Assembly: GCF_002799245.1 (NCBI RefSeq)
Contig: NZ_NEQV01000004.1
Location: 310,001-374,000, forward strand
Reading direction: 5' to 3'
DNA from: Stenotrophomonas maltophilia
GTDB lineage: Bacteria; Pseudomonadota; Gammaproteobacteria; Xanthomonadales; Xanthomonadaceae
Length of the DNA: 64,000 nt
Position 1 is the first letter of the stretch. Each line of letters starts with the position of its first letter. The notes beneath the pieces were generated by a model. It was not told the origin of the DNA, ran no database searches, and was given only the letters and a program-made list of their open reading frames with translations. Made by a program: the position numbers and the translations under genes. This document shows, piece after piece, positions 16,381-25,234 of this stretch.

Positions 16381-16554
16381 TCCCGCAGCCGCCCGGGGGG
16401 GAGTACCCGGGGGACGCGGTCGCCAGGCGCGGCAAGGGATTATCTGGCGGTGAAAACCGGAACCGCGGCCGCTCGTTCGCGAGCCACGGCAGCTTTCTCA
16501 TCCGCGCCGGCAGGCGCATCGCCCATCGGGAAGATGGGCACCAGGGGGCAGGTC

Positions 16555-19500
16555 ATGTGGCATGCGGAGTCGATGCATCGCGACGCGATGCGCCATGGGC
16601 TCGGCCGTGGTGTTTCCGGCCGTCTGGGAGCGTTCCTCCTGCTGTGCCTGGTGCTGGCAATGCCTGGCGTCGTATACGCGGCGTGCCCCGGCCTCACGCC
16701 GAGCAACGCCAGCCCGGGAACGCCGATGGCCTCCGGCGGAACGATCGTGATCGATGCAAGCTCCTGTGAAGGCGCGCCGGGGTTCGGCATCGGCAATGTG
16801 GTCGGGGCCGCCAGCCACGGCGTGGCCACCACCACCAACAACGGCGCGTCGGAGATCACGTACAGCAACAATGGCGATGGTGCGACGACCGACACCTTCA
16901 CGTTCGATGACGGCACGGGCTCCCACAACGTCATCGTCACCGTGCATATCCAGCCCGCCACCTCGCCGATCCTGATTTCCCCGGCGAGCGTTCCCGGCGG
17001 AACGGTGGGCGTGGCTTATGCCAGCACCAGCTTCAGCGCCAGCGGCGGTACCGCACCCTACGCATTCGCGGTCTCGGCCGGCGCATTGCCCAGCGGCTTG
17101 ACGCTGGTGGGGGGCGTCCTGTCCGGCACACCCACCACGCAAGGTACGTTTGCGTTCTCGATCACCGCCACCGACAGTGCGGGCACGCCGTTGACCGGTA
17201 CCGCCAGCTACTCGATCACGGTGGCAGCGCCGACCATCAGCGTGACGAATACGCCCCCGGCGGCGGTCATCAACACGCCGTATTCCTTCACCCTGACCGC
17301 CAGCGGCGGTAATGGGCCGTATACCTACACGATGGACGGCGGCACGCTGCTGCCGACCGGCCTGTCGCTGGCCAGCAATGGCACGATCAGTGGTACGCCG
17401 ACCGTGCTGGGCAACAAGAACTTCAGCGTGCGCGTCACCGACAGCAGCACGCCCACGCATTTCTTCGCAGCGGCCAACCTGTCGATCAACGTGCAGAACG
17501 TGATGCCGCCGGTTGCCAACCCCCTCAGCGCGACGGTTGCCTACGGCAGTACCAGCAATCCCATCACCCTGAACATCACCGGCGGCGCCCCGGCATCGGT
17601 TGCGGTCGGTACGCAGGCCGCGCATGGCACGGCAACCGCCTCGGGAACCTCGATCACCTACACCCCCACGCCGGGCTATGCAGGGCCGGACAGCTTCACC
17701 TATACCGCCACCAATACCGGCGGTACGTCCAGCCCGGCGACCGTGACCCTCACTGTCTCGCCGACGACCATCACCTACGCGCCGTCCAGCCCTGCCGCAG
17801 GCACGGTCGGGCTGGCCTACAGCCAGTCATTGATCGGGGCCAGCGGCGGCGCCACCCCATACAGCTACGCGATCGCTACAGGCAGCCTGCCGCCTGGGCT
17901 GACGCTGGCCAGCAACGGCCTCCTGTCCGGCACTCCGACCGCCAATGGCAGCTTCAGCTTCACCGTACGCGCCACTGACAGCAGCACCGGCAGCGGGCCG
18001 TTCAGCGCCACCAGCGGCACGCTGACGCTGACCATTGCCGCCGCGACCCTCAGCTACGCCCCGGGCAATCCGAACGCCGCAACGGTCGGCACTGCGTACA
18101 GTGGCTCGCTGGCAAGCGCAGGTGGCGGCACCGCTCCCTACAGCTATGCGATCGCCTCGGGCAGCCTGCCGGCGGGCATCTCGCTGGCCAGCGACGGCAG
18201 CCTGACAGGCACGCCGACGGCGGGCGGTACCTTCAACTTCACGGTTACCGCCACCGACAGCAGCGGTGGCACCGGACCCTTCAGTACGACCAGCACTTCG
18301 CTGGCGCTGACCGTGAATGCGCCGACGATCTCGATCGCGCCGAGCACCCTGCCCAGTGCCACCGTGGCCGCGGCCTATTCGCAGACCGTGACCGCTTCCG
18401 GCGGCACCGGCAGCTACAGTTTCGCGACCACTGCCGGGTCACTGCCGCCGGGCCTGACTCTGTCAGCCGGCGGTGTGATCAGCGGTACGCCCACTGCAGG
18501 CGGTACCTACAACTTCACGCTTACCAGCACCGACAGCAGCACGGGGGCTGGCCCGTACACCGGCAGCCGCGCCTACGCGCTCACCGTGAACGCACCCACG
18601 CTGACACTGACGCCGACATCGGGCAGCGTGCTCAACGCAACGGTAGGCGCAGCCGTGACTGGATTGGGCTTCACCGCCGCCAATGGCACCGCACCGTACA
18701 GTTACGCGCTCACCGCGGGCGCATTGCCGCCCGGCGTCACCCTGGCCTCCAGCGGCAGCTTGTCGGGTACGCCGACTGCCACCGGCAACTTCAACTTCAC
18801 CGTCACCGCCACCGATGGCTCCAGTGGTCCGGGCGCTCCCTTCAGCGTGCCGGGCAGCTACACGCTGTCGGTCGCCGCACCCACCATCACCGTGTCACCG
18901 GCCACGTTGCCCGCACCAACGGTAGGCGTCGCGTACAGCCAGACCTTCGTGGCTTCGGAAGGTCATCCGGCCACGTTCACCTATGCCGTCAGCTCGGGTG
19001 TGCTCCCCGCAGGCCTCTCGTTGAACGTCACCGCCGGGACGCTGAGTGGAACGCCGACCCAGGCCGGCGCCTTCAGCTTCACCATCACCGCCACCGATGG
19101 CGGTGGATTCACCGGCAGCCGGGCCTATTCGGGCACCACCAACCCGGGGATCGTGATACTGCCGGCAGCCACGTTGAGCAATGCGGCCGTGGGCGCAGCC
19201 TACAGCCACGTGTTCACCGCCAGTGGCGGTACACCCGGTTACACGTACACGCTGATCGGTGCACTTCCCGCCGGTTTGTCGTTGTCCAGTGCGGGCGTGT
19301 TGTCCGGCACACCGACTGCGGTGGGCAGCTTCAACTTCACCGTGCGGGCGACCGACAGCAGTAGTGGCACCGGCGCACCGTTCACCGGCAACCAGAGCTA
19401 CACGCTGACCGTGTCGGCGCCCACGATCACGCTGGCGCCCTCGTCGTTGTCGGCGGCGACCGGCGGTCAGGCCTATTCGCAGGCGGTCAGTGCCACGGGA

Positions 19501-22146
19501 GGCTCCGGCAGCTACACCTACAGCCTGAGCAGCGGCGCGTTGCCGCCGGGCATCGCCTTGAGCAGCGGCGGCACCGTGTCCGGTACACCCACCACCGCAG
19601 GCAGCTACATCTTCACGATCACCGCCACCGACAGTCTCTTCTTCACTGGCAGCCAGTCCTACAGCTTCACCGTCAACGCGCCTGCAATCACCATCACGCC
19701 GGCCACGCTGCCTGCCGCGGCGGGCAGCACCCCCTACAACCAGGCACTGACTGCCAGCGGCGGCAATGGCGGCTACACCTTCAGCCTGGCCGCCGGTACG
19801 CTGCCACCGGGCATCGCGCTGAGCAGTGCCGGCGTGATCAGTGGCACGCCGACCACCACCGGCAGCTTCAGCTTCACCGTGCGCGCCACCGATGGCTTCG
19901 GCTTCACCGGCAGCCAGGGCTACACCGTGACCGTGAACGCGCCGGCCATCGTGTTCGTGCTGACCACCCTGCCCGGTGGTCAGGTCGCCGCGGCCTACAG
20001 CCAGACGCTCAGTGCCGGCGGTGGCAGCGGCAGCTTCACCTATAGCCTGACATCGGGTGCGCTGCCGCCGGGCATCGCCCTCAGCAGCGCCGGTGCGCTC
20101 AGCGGCACGCCCACCGCCGCCGGCAGCTACAGCTTCACCGTCACCGCCACCGACACGTTCGGCTTCAGCGGCAGCCAGCCGTTCACCGTGGGCATCAACC
20201 AGCCGCAACCGGTGGTGGTGAACGATGCGGCGACCACGCCGGCCAATGCAGCCGCCGACATCGACGTCACCGCCAACGACACAGGCCCGATCACCAGCAT
20301 CGCCATTGCGCAGGCACCGTCGCACGGCACGGCCACGGTCAACGGGCTCAACGTGGCATACACGCCGGCCAGCAACTTCTTCGGCAACGACAGCTTCACC
20401 TACACCGCCACCGGTCCGGGTGGTACTTCGGCGGCGGCTACGGTCAGCGTCAGCGTCACGCCGCTGGCGGTGCCGGTGGCGGCTGCGCAGAACGCGACGG
20501 TGCTGGCTGGGCAGTCGGTGACCGTGCAGGCCGAGGCCGGGGCAATCAATGGCCCGTTCACCGCGGTGACCATCAGCCGTGCGCCGTCGTCCGGTACGGC
20601 GGTGGTGCAGGGCGCCAGCATCGTCTACACCGCTGCGCCCGATGCATCCGGCGTGGTGGATTTCGACTACACGCTCAGCAACCCGTTCGGTGCATCGGCA
20701 CCGGCGCGGATCAGCGTGACCGTCAATCCGCGGCCGGTGGCGCCGGCGCTGACGGCGACGGCGATCGCCGGGCGCGTGGTCAACGTGGATCTCACCTCGA
20801 CCGCGCGTGGTGGTCCGTTCACCGCCGCCAACCTGGTCTCGATATCGCCCGCCGACGCCGGTACCGCCACCATCACTGCCAGCGGCGCCGGCTACACCCT
20901 CGCCTTCACCTCGGCGGCGACCTTCGGTGGCGCGGTACGCATCACCTACACGCTGAGCAACGCGTACGCGACCTCGGCGCCGGCTACGGTCGATGTGATG
21001 GTCAAGCCGCGCAGCGATCCCTCGCGCGATGCTGAAGTGCTGGGCGTGCTGGAGGCGCAGGTGGAAGGTGCGCGGCGCATGGCGATTGGCCAGATCAACA
21101 ACTTCCAGCGCCGCCTGGAAAGCCTGCGCGCAGGGGGCGCTGGTGCCGGCTTCAGCAACGGCATCACCTTCAGTTCGGCCAGCAGCCAGCGTCGTGCGCA
21201 GCAGACCGAGTGGCTGAAGAAGGGCATTGGCGCCAGCGGCGAGGCGCTGGCGATCGTCGAGGAACCGGCGCTGCAGGGCGATACCGTGCCGGCGGCCATG
21301 TCGGCCGACGGCTTCGCCTTCTGGACCGGCGGTGCAGTGAACTTCGGCACGCTGAAGCCGGGAGCAGGCAGCAATGGTATCGACTTCACCACCTCCGGCG
21401 TCAGCCTGGGCGCGGACCGTCAGCTGGGTCCGTCATTGAGCCTGGGCGCGGGCATCGGCTATGGCCATGACGCATCGGATATCGGTCGCAATGGCAGCCG
21501 CAGCACGGTGGATGGCTACAGCATCGCCGGCTATGCCAGCTTCCATCCGGAAGGCGGGTTCTATGTGGATGGCCTGCTCGGCTACCAGTGGCTGACCTTC
21601 GATGCACGCCGCTTCATCGCCGACAACGGCAATACCGCCTACGGGAGCCGTGACGGTACGCAGTGGTTCGCTTCGTTCTCCACCGGCTTCCAGCATCGCC
21701 TGGACAACCTGCTGCTGACCCCGTACGGGCGCCTGGACCTGGCCCGGGCAACGCTGGATGGCTATCGCGAGCGTGGCGATGCGGTGTACGTGCTCGATTA
21801 CGAGAAGCAGACAGTGAACACCAGCACCGCTACCGCAGGTGTGCTGGCGCAGTGGCTGGTGAAGCGCGATTACGGCATGTGGACGCCGCAGCTGCGCGCC
21901 GAGTTCGGCCATGACATGCAGGGCTCCAGCGAGGCCTTCATGCGCTACGCCGACCTGATGTCCGGGCCGGTCTACCGCGCCACGCTCGACCGTCAGTCGC
22001 GCAACCACACGCTGCTGGGCGCGGGTATCGGCCTGCAGACGCTGAAGGGCTGGTCGCTGCGCGCCGAGTACCAGAGCCAGTTCGACAGCAGCAGCCGCGA
22101 CAACCAGGGCATCCAGATCAGCGTGCAGAAAACCCTGCCGCCGTAA
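16555..22146 (+). CDS. Giant Ig-like repeat (He_PIG) autotransporter adhesin
   Basis: About 1863 residues. A signal segment (LGAFLLLCLVLAMPGVVYA) leads to a passenger built of beta modules of about 85-95 residues. I count eleven He_PIG-type repeats with signatures such as AAYSQT, LPPGLTL, SGTPTA and FTVTATDSS, plus about five Big_9/cadherin-like repeats (GNDSFTYTATGPGG type). A linker with a helical stretch (residues about 1490-1560) precedes a C-terminal autotransporter beta-barrel of about 270 residues (GYGHDASDIGRNGSRSTVDG; LLTPYGRLDLARATLDGY). The ATG at 16555 has AGGGGG upstream. It probably acts as a surface adhesin or in biofilm formation. The terminal residues are LPP instead of the usual aromatic residue. 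Confidence 0.88.
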   Translation: MWHAESMHRDAMRHGLGRGVSGRLGAFLLLCLVLAMPGVVYAACPGLTPSNASPGTPMASGGTIVIDASSCEGAPGFGIGNVVGAASHGVATTTNNGASEITYSNNGDGATTDTFTFDDGTGSHNVIVTVHIQPATSPILISPASVPGGTVGVAYASTSFSASGGTAPYAFAVSAGALPSGLTLVGGVLSGTPTTQGTFAFSITATDSAGTPLTGTASYSITVAAPTISVTNTPPAAVINTPYSFTLTASGGNGPYTYTMDGGTLLPTGLSLASNGTISGTPTVLGNKNFSVRVTDSSTPTHFFAAANLSINVQNVMPPVANPLSATVAYGSTSNPITLNITGGAPASVAVGTQAAHGTATASGTSITYTPTPGYAGPDSFTYTATNTGGTSSPATVTLTVSPTTITYAPSSPAAGTVGLAYSQSLIGASGGATPYSYAIATGSLPPGLTLASNGLLSGTPTANGSFSFTVRATDSSTGSGPFSATSGTLTLTIAAATLSYAPGNPNAATVGTAYSGSLASAGGGTAPYSYAIASGSLPAGISLASDGSLTGTPTAGGTFNFTVTATDSSGGTGPFSTTSTSLALTVNAPTISIAPSTLPSATVAAAYSQTVTASGGTGSYSFATTAGSLPPGLTLSAGGVISGTPTAGGTYNFTLTSTDSSTGAGPYTGSRAYALTVNAPTLTLTPTSGSVLNATVGAAVTGLGFTAANGTAPYSYALTAGALPPGVTLASSGSLSGTPTATGNFNFTVTATDGSSGPGAPFSVPGSYTLSVAAPTITVSPATLPAPTVGVAYSQTFVASEGHPATFTYAVSSGVLPAGLSLNVTAGTLSGTPTQAGAFSFTITATDGGGFTGSRAYSGTTNPGIVILPAATLSNAAVGAAYSHVFTASGGTPGYTYTLIGALPAGLSLSSAGVLSGTPTAVGSFNFTVRATDSSSGTGAPFTGNQSYTLTVSAPTITLAPSSLSAATGGQAYSQAVSATGGSGSYTYSLSSGALPPGIALSSGGTVSGTPTTAGSYIFTITATDSLFFTGSQSYSFTVNAPAITITPATLPAAAGSTPYNQALTASGGNGGYTFSLAAGTLPPGIALSSAGVISGTPTTTGSFSFTVRATDGFGFTGSQGYTVTVNAPAIVFVLTTLPGGQVAAAYSQTLSAGGGSGSFTYSLTSGALPPGIALSSAGALSGTPTAAGSYSFTVTATDTFGFSGSQPFTVGINQPQPVVVNDAATTPANAAADIDVTANDTGPITSIAIAQAPSHGTATVNGLNVAYTPASNFFGNDSFTYTATGPGGTSAAATVSVSVTPLAVPVAAAQNATVLAGQSVTVQAEAGAINGPFTAVTISRAPSSGTAVVQGASIVYTAAPDASGVVDFDYTLSNPFGASAPARISVTVNPRPVAPALTATAIAGRVVNVDLTSTARGGPFTAANLVSISPADAGTATITASGAGYTLAFTSAATFGGAVRITYTLSNAYATSAPATVDVMVKPRSDPSRDAEVLGVLEAQVEGARRMAIGQINNFQRRLESLRAGGAGAGFSNGITFSSASSQRRAQQTEWLKKGIGASGEALAIVEEPALQGDTVPAAMSADGFAFWTGGAVNFGTLKPGAGSNGIDFTTSGVSLGADRQLGPSLSLGAGIGYGHDASDIGRNGSRSTVDGYSIAGYASFHPEGGFYVDGLLGYQWLTFDARRFIADNGNTAYGSRDGTQWFASFSTGFQHRLDNLLLTPYGRLDLARATLDGYRERGDAVYVLDYEKQTVNTSTATAGVLAQWLVKRDYGMWTPQLRAEFGHDMQGSSEAFMRYADLMSGPVYRATLDRQSRNHTLLGAGIGLQTLKGWSLRAEYQSQFDSSSRDNQGIQISVQKTLPP

Positions 22147-22279
22147 CGGTGCCGGCGGTGGCGGCTGTTGCGCCGCCACCGCGCGCTGCAGCGCAAACCT
22201 GTACCCGTACAATCAGAGACCCGGCAGGTGCGCTGACCGCACCTGCCGTGGATCTCGAATGGATGGAACAGGACAGGGA

Positions 22280-22954
22280 ATGAAGATTCGAATCACAGGG
22301 ATGGCGGTGATGGCCGTGCTGCTGGCCGCCTGCGGGCAGGCACCGGAGAAGGCTGTCGAGACCGCGCCCGCGGCGGCACCGGCGCCGACCACCGAAGCAC
22401 CGGCCGCCACGGCCACGGTGGTCGAGAAGGAACCGTCCATCGAAGACGGCGTGGATCCCTCGGTGTGGGACAACGAAGGCGAGCCGGAAGACCAGAGCGC
22501 CGGCGGGGAACTCACCTGCGCGGACAACCCGCTGGCAACGCATTTCTTCACCCTTGTCGGTGGCAACACCGTGGACGACTGCGGCCGCAAGGACCCGAAG
22601 GTGCTGGCCGCGTTCAATGCCCTGATGAAGAACACGGTGGCGGCCGAGTCCGCCGACAAGGAAATTCCCTCGCTGCGCGAACGCCTGTTGAGCGGACCCA
22701 GTGGGCCTGGCGAGCTGCTGGTGCTGCAGGGCGAGCCGTGGTGGTTCTACACCGCCTGCCAGGCCCACGACTGCCCCGGCACCGCATTGGCGATGCTGTA
22801 CTCGCCCGATCAGGCGAAGATGGTCGGCCGCCTTACCGCGCGCTGCCGGGTGTGGTGGCTGGGCGAGCCGACGGCGGAACAGCGAGCGCAGATCGAACAG
22901 CGCAAGCCACTGGATGATGCCGCATTGAAGGAAGGCAGCGCGCTCTGCGAGTGA
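22280..22954 (+). CDS. Ivy-like lysozyme inhibitor lipoprotein
   Basis: A 224-residue lipoprotein (lipobox LLAAC, Cys19) with an Ala/Pro/Glu-rich spacer of about 60 residues. The C-terminal domain carries CQAHDC at 160-165, the equivalent of the CKPHDC loop that Ivy (inhibitor of vertebrate lysozyme) inserts into the active site of C-type lysozyme. Flanking features also fit: FNALMKNTV ahead and ALAMLYSPDQAKMVGRL behind. It would guard periplasmic peptidoglycan against host or rival muramidases. The start is the ATG at 22280 with GGACAGGGA ahead. The spacer and lipid anchor differ from the classic soluble periplasmic Ivy. Confidence 0.65.
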   Translation: MKIRITGMAVMAVLLAACGQAPEKAVETAPAAAPAPTTEAPAATATVVEKEPSIEDGVDPSVWDNEGEPEDQSAGGELTCADNPLATHFFTLVGGNTVDDCGRKDPKVLAAFNALMKNTVAAESADKEIPSLRERLLSGPSGPGELLVLQGEPWWFYTACQAHDCPGTALAMLYSPDQAKMVGRLTARCRVWWLGEPTAEQRAQIEQRKPLDDAALKEGSALCE

Positions 22955-22964
22955 TGGGGTGCGC

Positions 22965-22997
22965 GCGGTAACGCTGGGCCATGCCCGGCGTTACCGC
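22965..22997. repeat. REP-type palindrome after the Ivy-like gene
   Basis: A 15-bp inverted repeat, GCGGTAACGCTGGGC with one wobble pair, closes a CAT loop. It has the usual core of the local REP family and follows the lipoprotein stop by 10 bases; without a T-run it is a weak terminator at best. Confidence 0.65.
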
Positions 22998-23264
22998 AGG
23001 TGTTGTTCTCCGCGTCATCCTTTGCGGCCGCATGCGCGCGCTGTCCTGTGCGATGCTGATCAGGCACGCCATGATCATCGCTTCCATCACCCGGTCGGCT
23101 ACGTACCCGGCCTCCGCGCCGTTCTGGCGAACGCGCTCGGCGGCCAGCAGCAGTTCCAGCGTCACGCGCTGGCTTGCCAGTGCGAAGTCCGCATCGGCCA
23201 GTGCCATGCAGCGGCCCGGCGTCGCCGATGACGACCTGATGGGGCAGAGCACATGGCCCGACAT
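22998..23264 (-). CDS. Doubtful small orphan gene or remnant
   Basis: The gap 22955-23281 holds no clear gene. On the minus strand a frame opening with ATG at 23264 gives a protein-like stretch (ADADFALASQRVTLELLLAA, then VADRVMEAMIMACLISIAQ), but it runs through the REP palindrome and into the Ivy-like gene before it stops at 22833. The first 70 or so codons may be a decayed gene whose own stop has been lost. I know no family for it and mark only the part outside the lipoprotein gene. Confidence 0.25.
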
Positions 23265-23281
23265 CCGTGCACTCTGATCTG

Positions 23282-24313
23282 TCAGCGCTCTTCGCGCCTC
23301 TCATACCAGGCTTGAGAGAGGTTCACGATCCGCACCACAGACAGCATCACCGGAACCTCGATCAGCACGCCAACCACGGTCGCCAGCGCCGCTCCCGAAT
23401 GCACGCCGAACAGCCCCACGGCTGTCGCCACGGCCAACTCGAAGAAATTGCTGGCGCCAATCAACGCCGAGGGGCCGGCCACGCAATGCGCCACGCCCAG
23501 GCGACGATTGAGCAGGTAGGCCAGGCCCGAGGTGAAATAGACCTGGATCAGGATCGGTACCGCAATCAGCGCGATGACCAGCGGTTGCTTCACGATCTGC
23601 TGGCCCTGGAAGCCGAACAGCAGCACCAGCGTCAGCAGCAGGGCGGACAGGGACAGCGGCCCGAGCCGTCGAAGTGCACGCTGCAGGCCTGCTTCACCAC
23701 GGCGCAGCAGAACCCAGCGCCGCAACAACGCGGCCACCAGCACCGGCACCACGATGTAGAGGCCAACTGACAGCAGCAGGGTATCCCACGGCACGGTGAT
23801 CGCGGACATGCCGAGCAACAGCGCAACCACCGGCGCGTATGCGACCACCATGATCGCGTCGTTCAATGCCACCTGGCTCAGCGTGAAGTTCGCATCGCCG
23901 CGGCACAGGTTGCTCCAGACGAACACCATGGCGGTGCAGGGTGCAGCCGCCAGCAGGATCAGCCCGGCGATGTAGCTGTCGATCTGCCCCGGCGGCAACC
24001 AGTCCGCGAACGCATGGCGCAGGAACAGCCAGCCCAGCAGTGCCATCGAGAACGGCTTTACGGCCCAGTTGATGAACAGCGTTACCCCGATGCCCTTCCA
24101 GTGCTGCTGCAACTGGCGCATCGCACTGAAGTCGACCTTCAGCAGCATCGGGATGATCATCAACCAGATCAGCATCGCAACCGGCAGGTTGACCTTGGCC
24201 ACTTCGGCGGAGGCCAGCTCTGCGAAGGCACCCGGCAGGAAGTGGCCCAGCAGGGTACCGGCCGCAATGCACAACGCGACCCACAGGGTCAGGTGGCGCT
24301 CGAACAGGTTCAT
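23282..24313 (-). CDS. acr3: ACR3-family arsenite efflux permease
   Basis: A 343-residue inner-membrane carrier with about ten hydrophobic segments. The ACR3 signature AAAPCTAMVFVWSNLCRGD (about residues 135-153) contains the essential Cys of the fourth membrane segment; SALIGASNFFELAVATAV near residue 285 is the second family motif. It exports As(III) using the proton motive force. The ATG at 24313 was chosen because the upstream extension overlaps arsC and has no hydrophobic or conserved content. It is last in the arsR-arsC-acr3 unit. Confidence 0.93.
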   Translation of the reverse strand: MNLFERHLTLWVALCIAAGTLLGHFLPGAFAELASAEVAKVNLPVAMLIWLMIIPMLLKVDFSAMRQLQQHWKGIGVTLFINWAVKPFSMALLGWLFLRHAFADWLPPGQIDSYIAGLILLAAAPCTAMVFVWSNLCRGDANFTLSQVALNDAIMVVAYAPVVALLLGMSAITVPWDTLLLSVGLYIVVPVLVAALLRRWVLLRRGEAGLQRALRRLGPLSLSALLLTLVLLFGFQGQQIVKQPLVIALIAVPILIQVYFTSGLAYLLNRRLGVAHCVAGPSALIGASNFFELAVATAVGLFGVHSGAALATVVGVLIEVPVMLSVVRIVNLSQAWYERREER

Positions 24314-24326
24314 GGCCGTGACGCCG

Positions 24327-24830
24327 TCACGGCGTGCCGTCGGCCGGCAACAGCTGTCCGATCCGGTCCAGCGCCTGTTGCAGTGCCGGGCGGTCGGACC
24401 ACAGGGATTCGGGCAGCGCGAGCAATGCACGCAGGCGCAGCTTCACGATGGCATGGGCCTGCGCGAAGGCGGTGGCCTTGTCGGCATCGACGCCCGCAAT
24501 GGCTGCTGGATCGGGCAGGCCCCAGTGACTGCGGATGAAGTCACCGAACACCACGGGGCAGGCCTCGGCAGCGGCTGCATCGCATACGGTGATCACCAGA
24601 TCCATCGGCGCCGCATCCACGAACTCATCCCACGACTTGCTGCGCAATCCATCGATGGGCATTCCTTCGGCCTGCAACTGGGCTAGCGCGAATGGGTTGA
24701 TCTGGCCGGTGGGCTGGCTGCCTGCACTGAATGCCGTGAACTGATCGCCGCCCCAGGCGCGCAGGGTGGCTTCGGCAAGCACGCTGCGGGCGCTGTTGCC
24801 GGTACAGAGGAACAGGACAGTGCGGGTCAT
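24327..24830 (-). CDS. arsC: Arsenate reductase, low-molecular-weight phosphatase type
   Basis: The 167-residue protein begins with the P-loop CTGNSARS (Cys9, Arg15), the active site shared by LMW tyrosine phosphatases and thioredoxin- or mycothiol-linked ArsC. GLPDPAAI near residue 105 provides the general-acid Asp. It reduces As(V) to As(III) for export by the next gene. Cys82 (ITVCDAAAAEACP) and Cys89 are placed like the redox pair in thioredoxin-coupled enzymes. It lies 37 bases after arsR. Confidence 0.9.
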   Translation of the reverse strand: MTRTVLFLCTGNSARSVLAEATLRAWGGDQFTAFSAGSQPTGQINPFALAQLQAEGMPIDGLRSKSWDEFVDAAPMDLVITVCDAAAAEACPVVFGDFIRSHWGLPDPAAIAGVDADKATAFAQAHAIVKLRLRALLALPESLWSDRPALQQALDRIGQLLPADGTP

Positions 24831-24867
24831 GGAGCAATGGCCTTGAGGGAAAGGGACTTGTGCGGGT

Positions 24868-25197
24868 TCAGCACTTGCAGGCGGGCGCAGCGGGCAGGCA
24901 GTGCCCGGCCGGCGAGCCGGCGCAGCAGTTGTGCGTCAGGTACTCGATCAGGCTGTTCATGGCATCAAAGTTGGCCCGGTAGCAGACGTTGCGGCCCTGG
25001 CTCTCGCTCTCCACCAACCCGGCCTGCACCAGCTCCTTCAGGTGGAAGCTGAGCGTGGCCGGCGGCACCTGCAGGGCCGTGGCGATGTCGCCCGCCATGC
25101 GTCCTGCCGGACCGGCTTCCACCAGCAGGCGGAAGGCGGCCAGGCGGGTGGCGTGGCCCAGGGCGGTCAGGGCGGTGATTGCATTCGATGTTTCCAT
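24868..25197 (-). CDS. arsR: ArsR-family arsenic repressor with C-terminal Cys cluster
   Basis: A 109-residue winged-helix repressor (helix-turn-helix VPPATLSFHLKELVQAGLV at about 44-62). It lacks the classic ELCVCDL metal box in the DNA-binding helix. Instead, Cys91, Cys92, Cys100, Cys107 and Cys109 sit at the C-terminus (HNCC, GHC, CKC), like the As(III) site of Acidithiobacillus-type ArsR (Cys95, Cys96, Cys102). RNVCYRANFD near residue 70 is typical of this subclass. It starts only 17 bases from arsH on the other strand. Confidence 0.92.
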   Translation of the reverse strand: METSNAITALTALGHATRLAAFRLLVEAGPAGRMAGDIATALQVPPATLSFHLKELVQAGLVESESQGRNVCYRANFDAMNSLIEYLTHNCCAGSPAGHCLPAAPACKC

Positions 25198-25234
25198 ATT
25201 TCTAGAATAGTCGAATGAATAAGCCGATCACAAG
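25179..25234. promoter_or_regulatory. Overlapping divergent arsR/arsH promoters and operator
   Basis: Only 25198-25214 separates the two starts. On the plus strand, TTGCAT (25179-25184) and TAGAAT (25203-25208) are spaced 18 bases and end 6 bases before the arsH ATG. On the minus strand, TTGTGA and TATTCT (25210-25205) are also spaced 18 and end 7 bases before the arsR ATG. Both transcripts would then be leaderless, and neither ATG has a ribosome site. ATTCGA (25183-25188) and TCGAAT (25211-25216) form an inverted repeat flanking TTCTAGAA, a likely ArsR operator covering both start regions. Spacing and hexamers were read by eye. Confidence 0.5.

Noticed and set aside
18895..20325. A 476-codon minus-strand frame over the Ig-repeat region
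   Set aside because: Its repeats only mirror the He_PIG modules on the plus strand.
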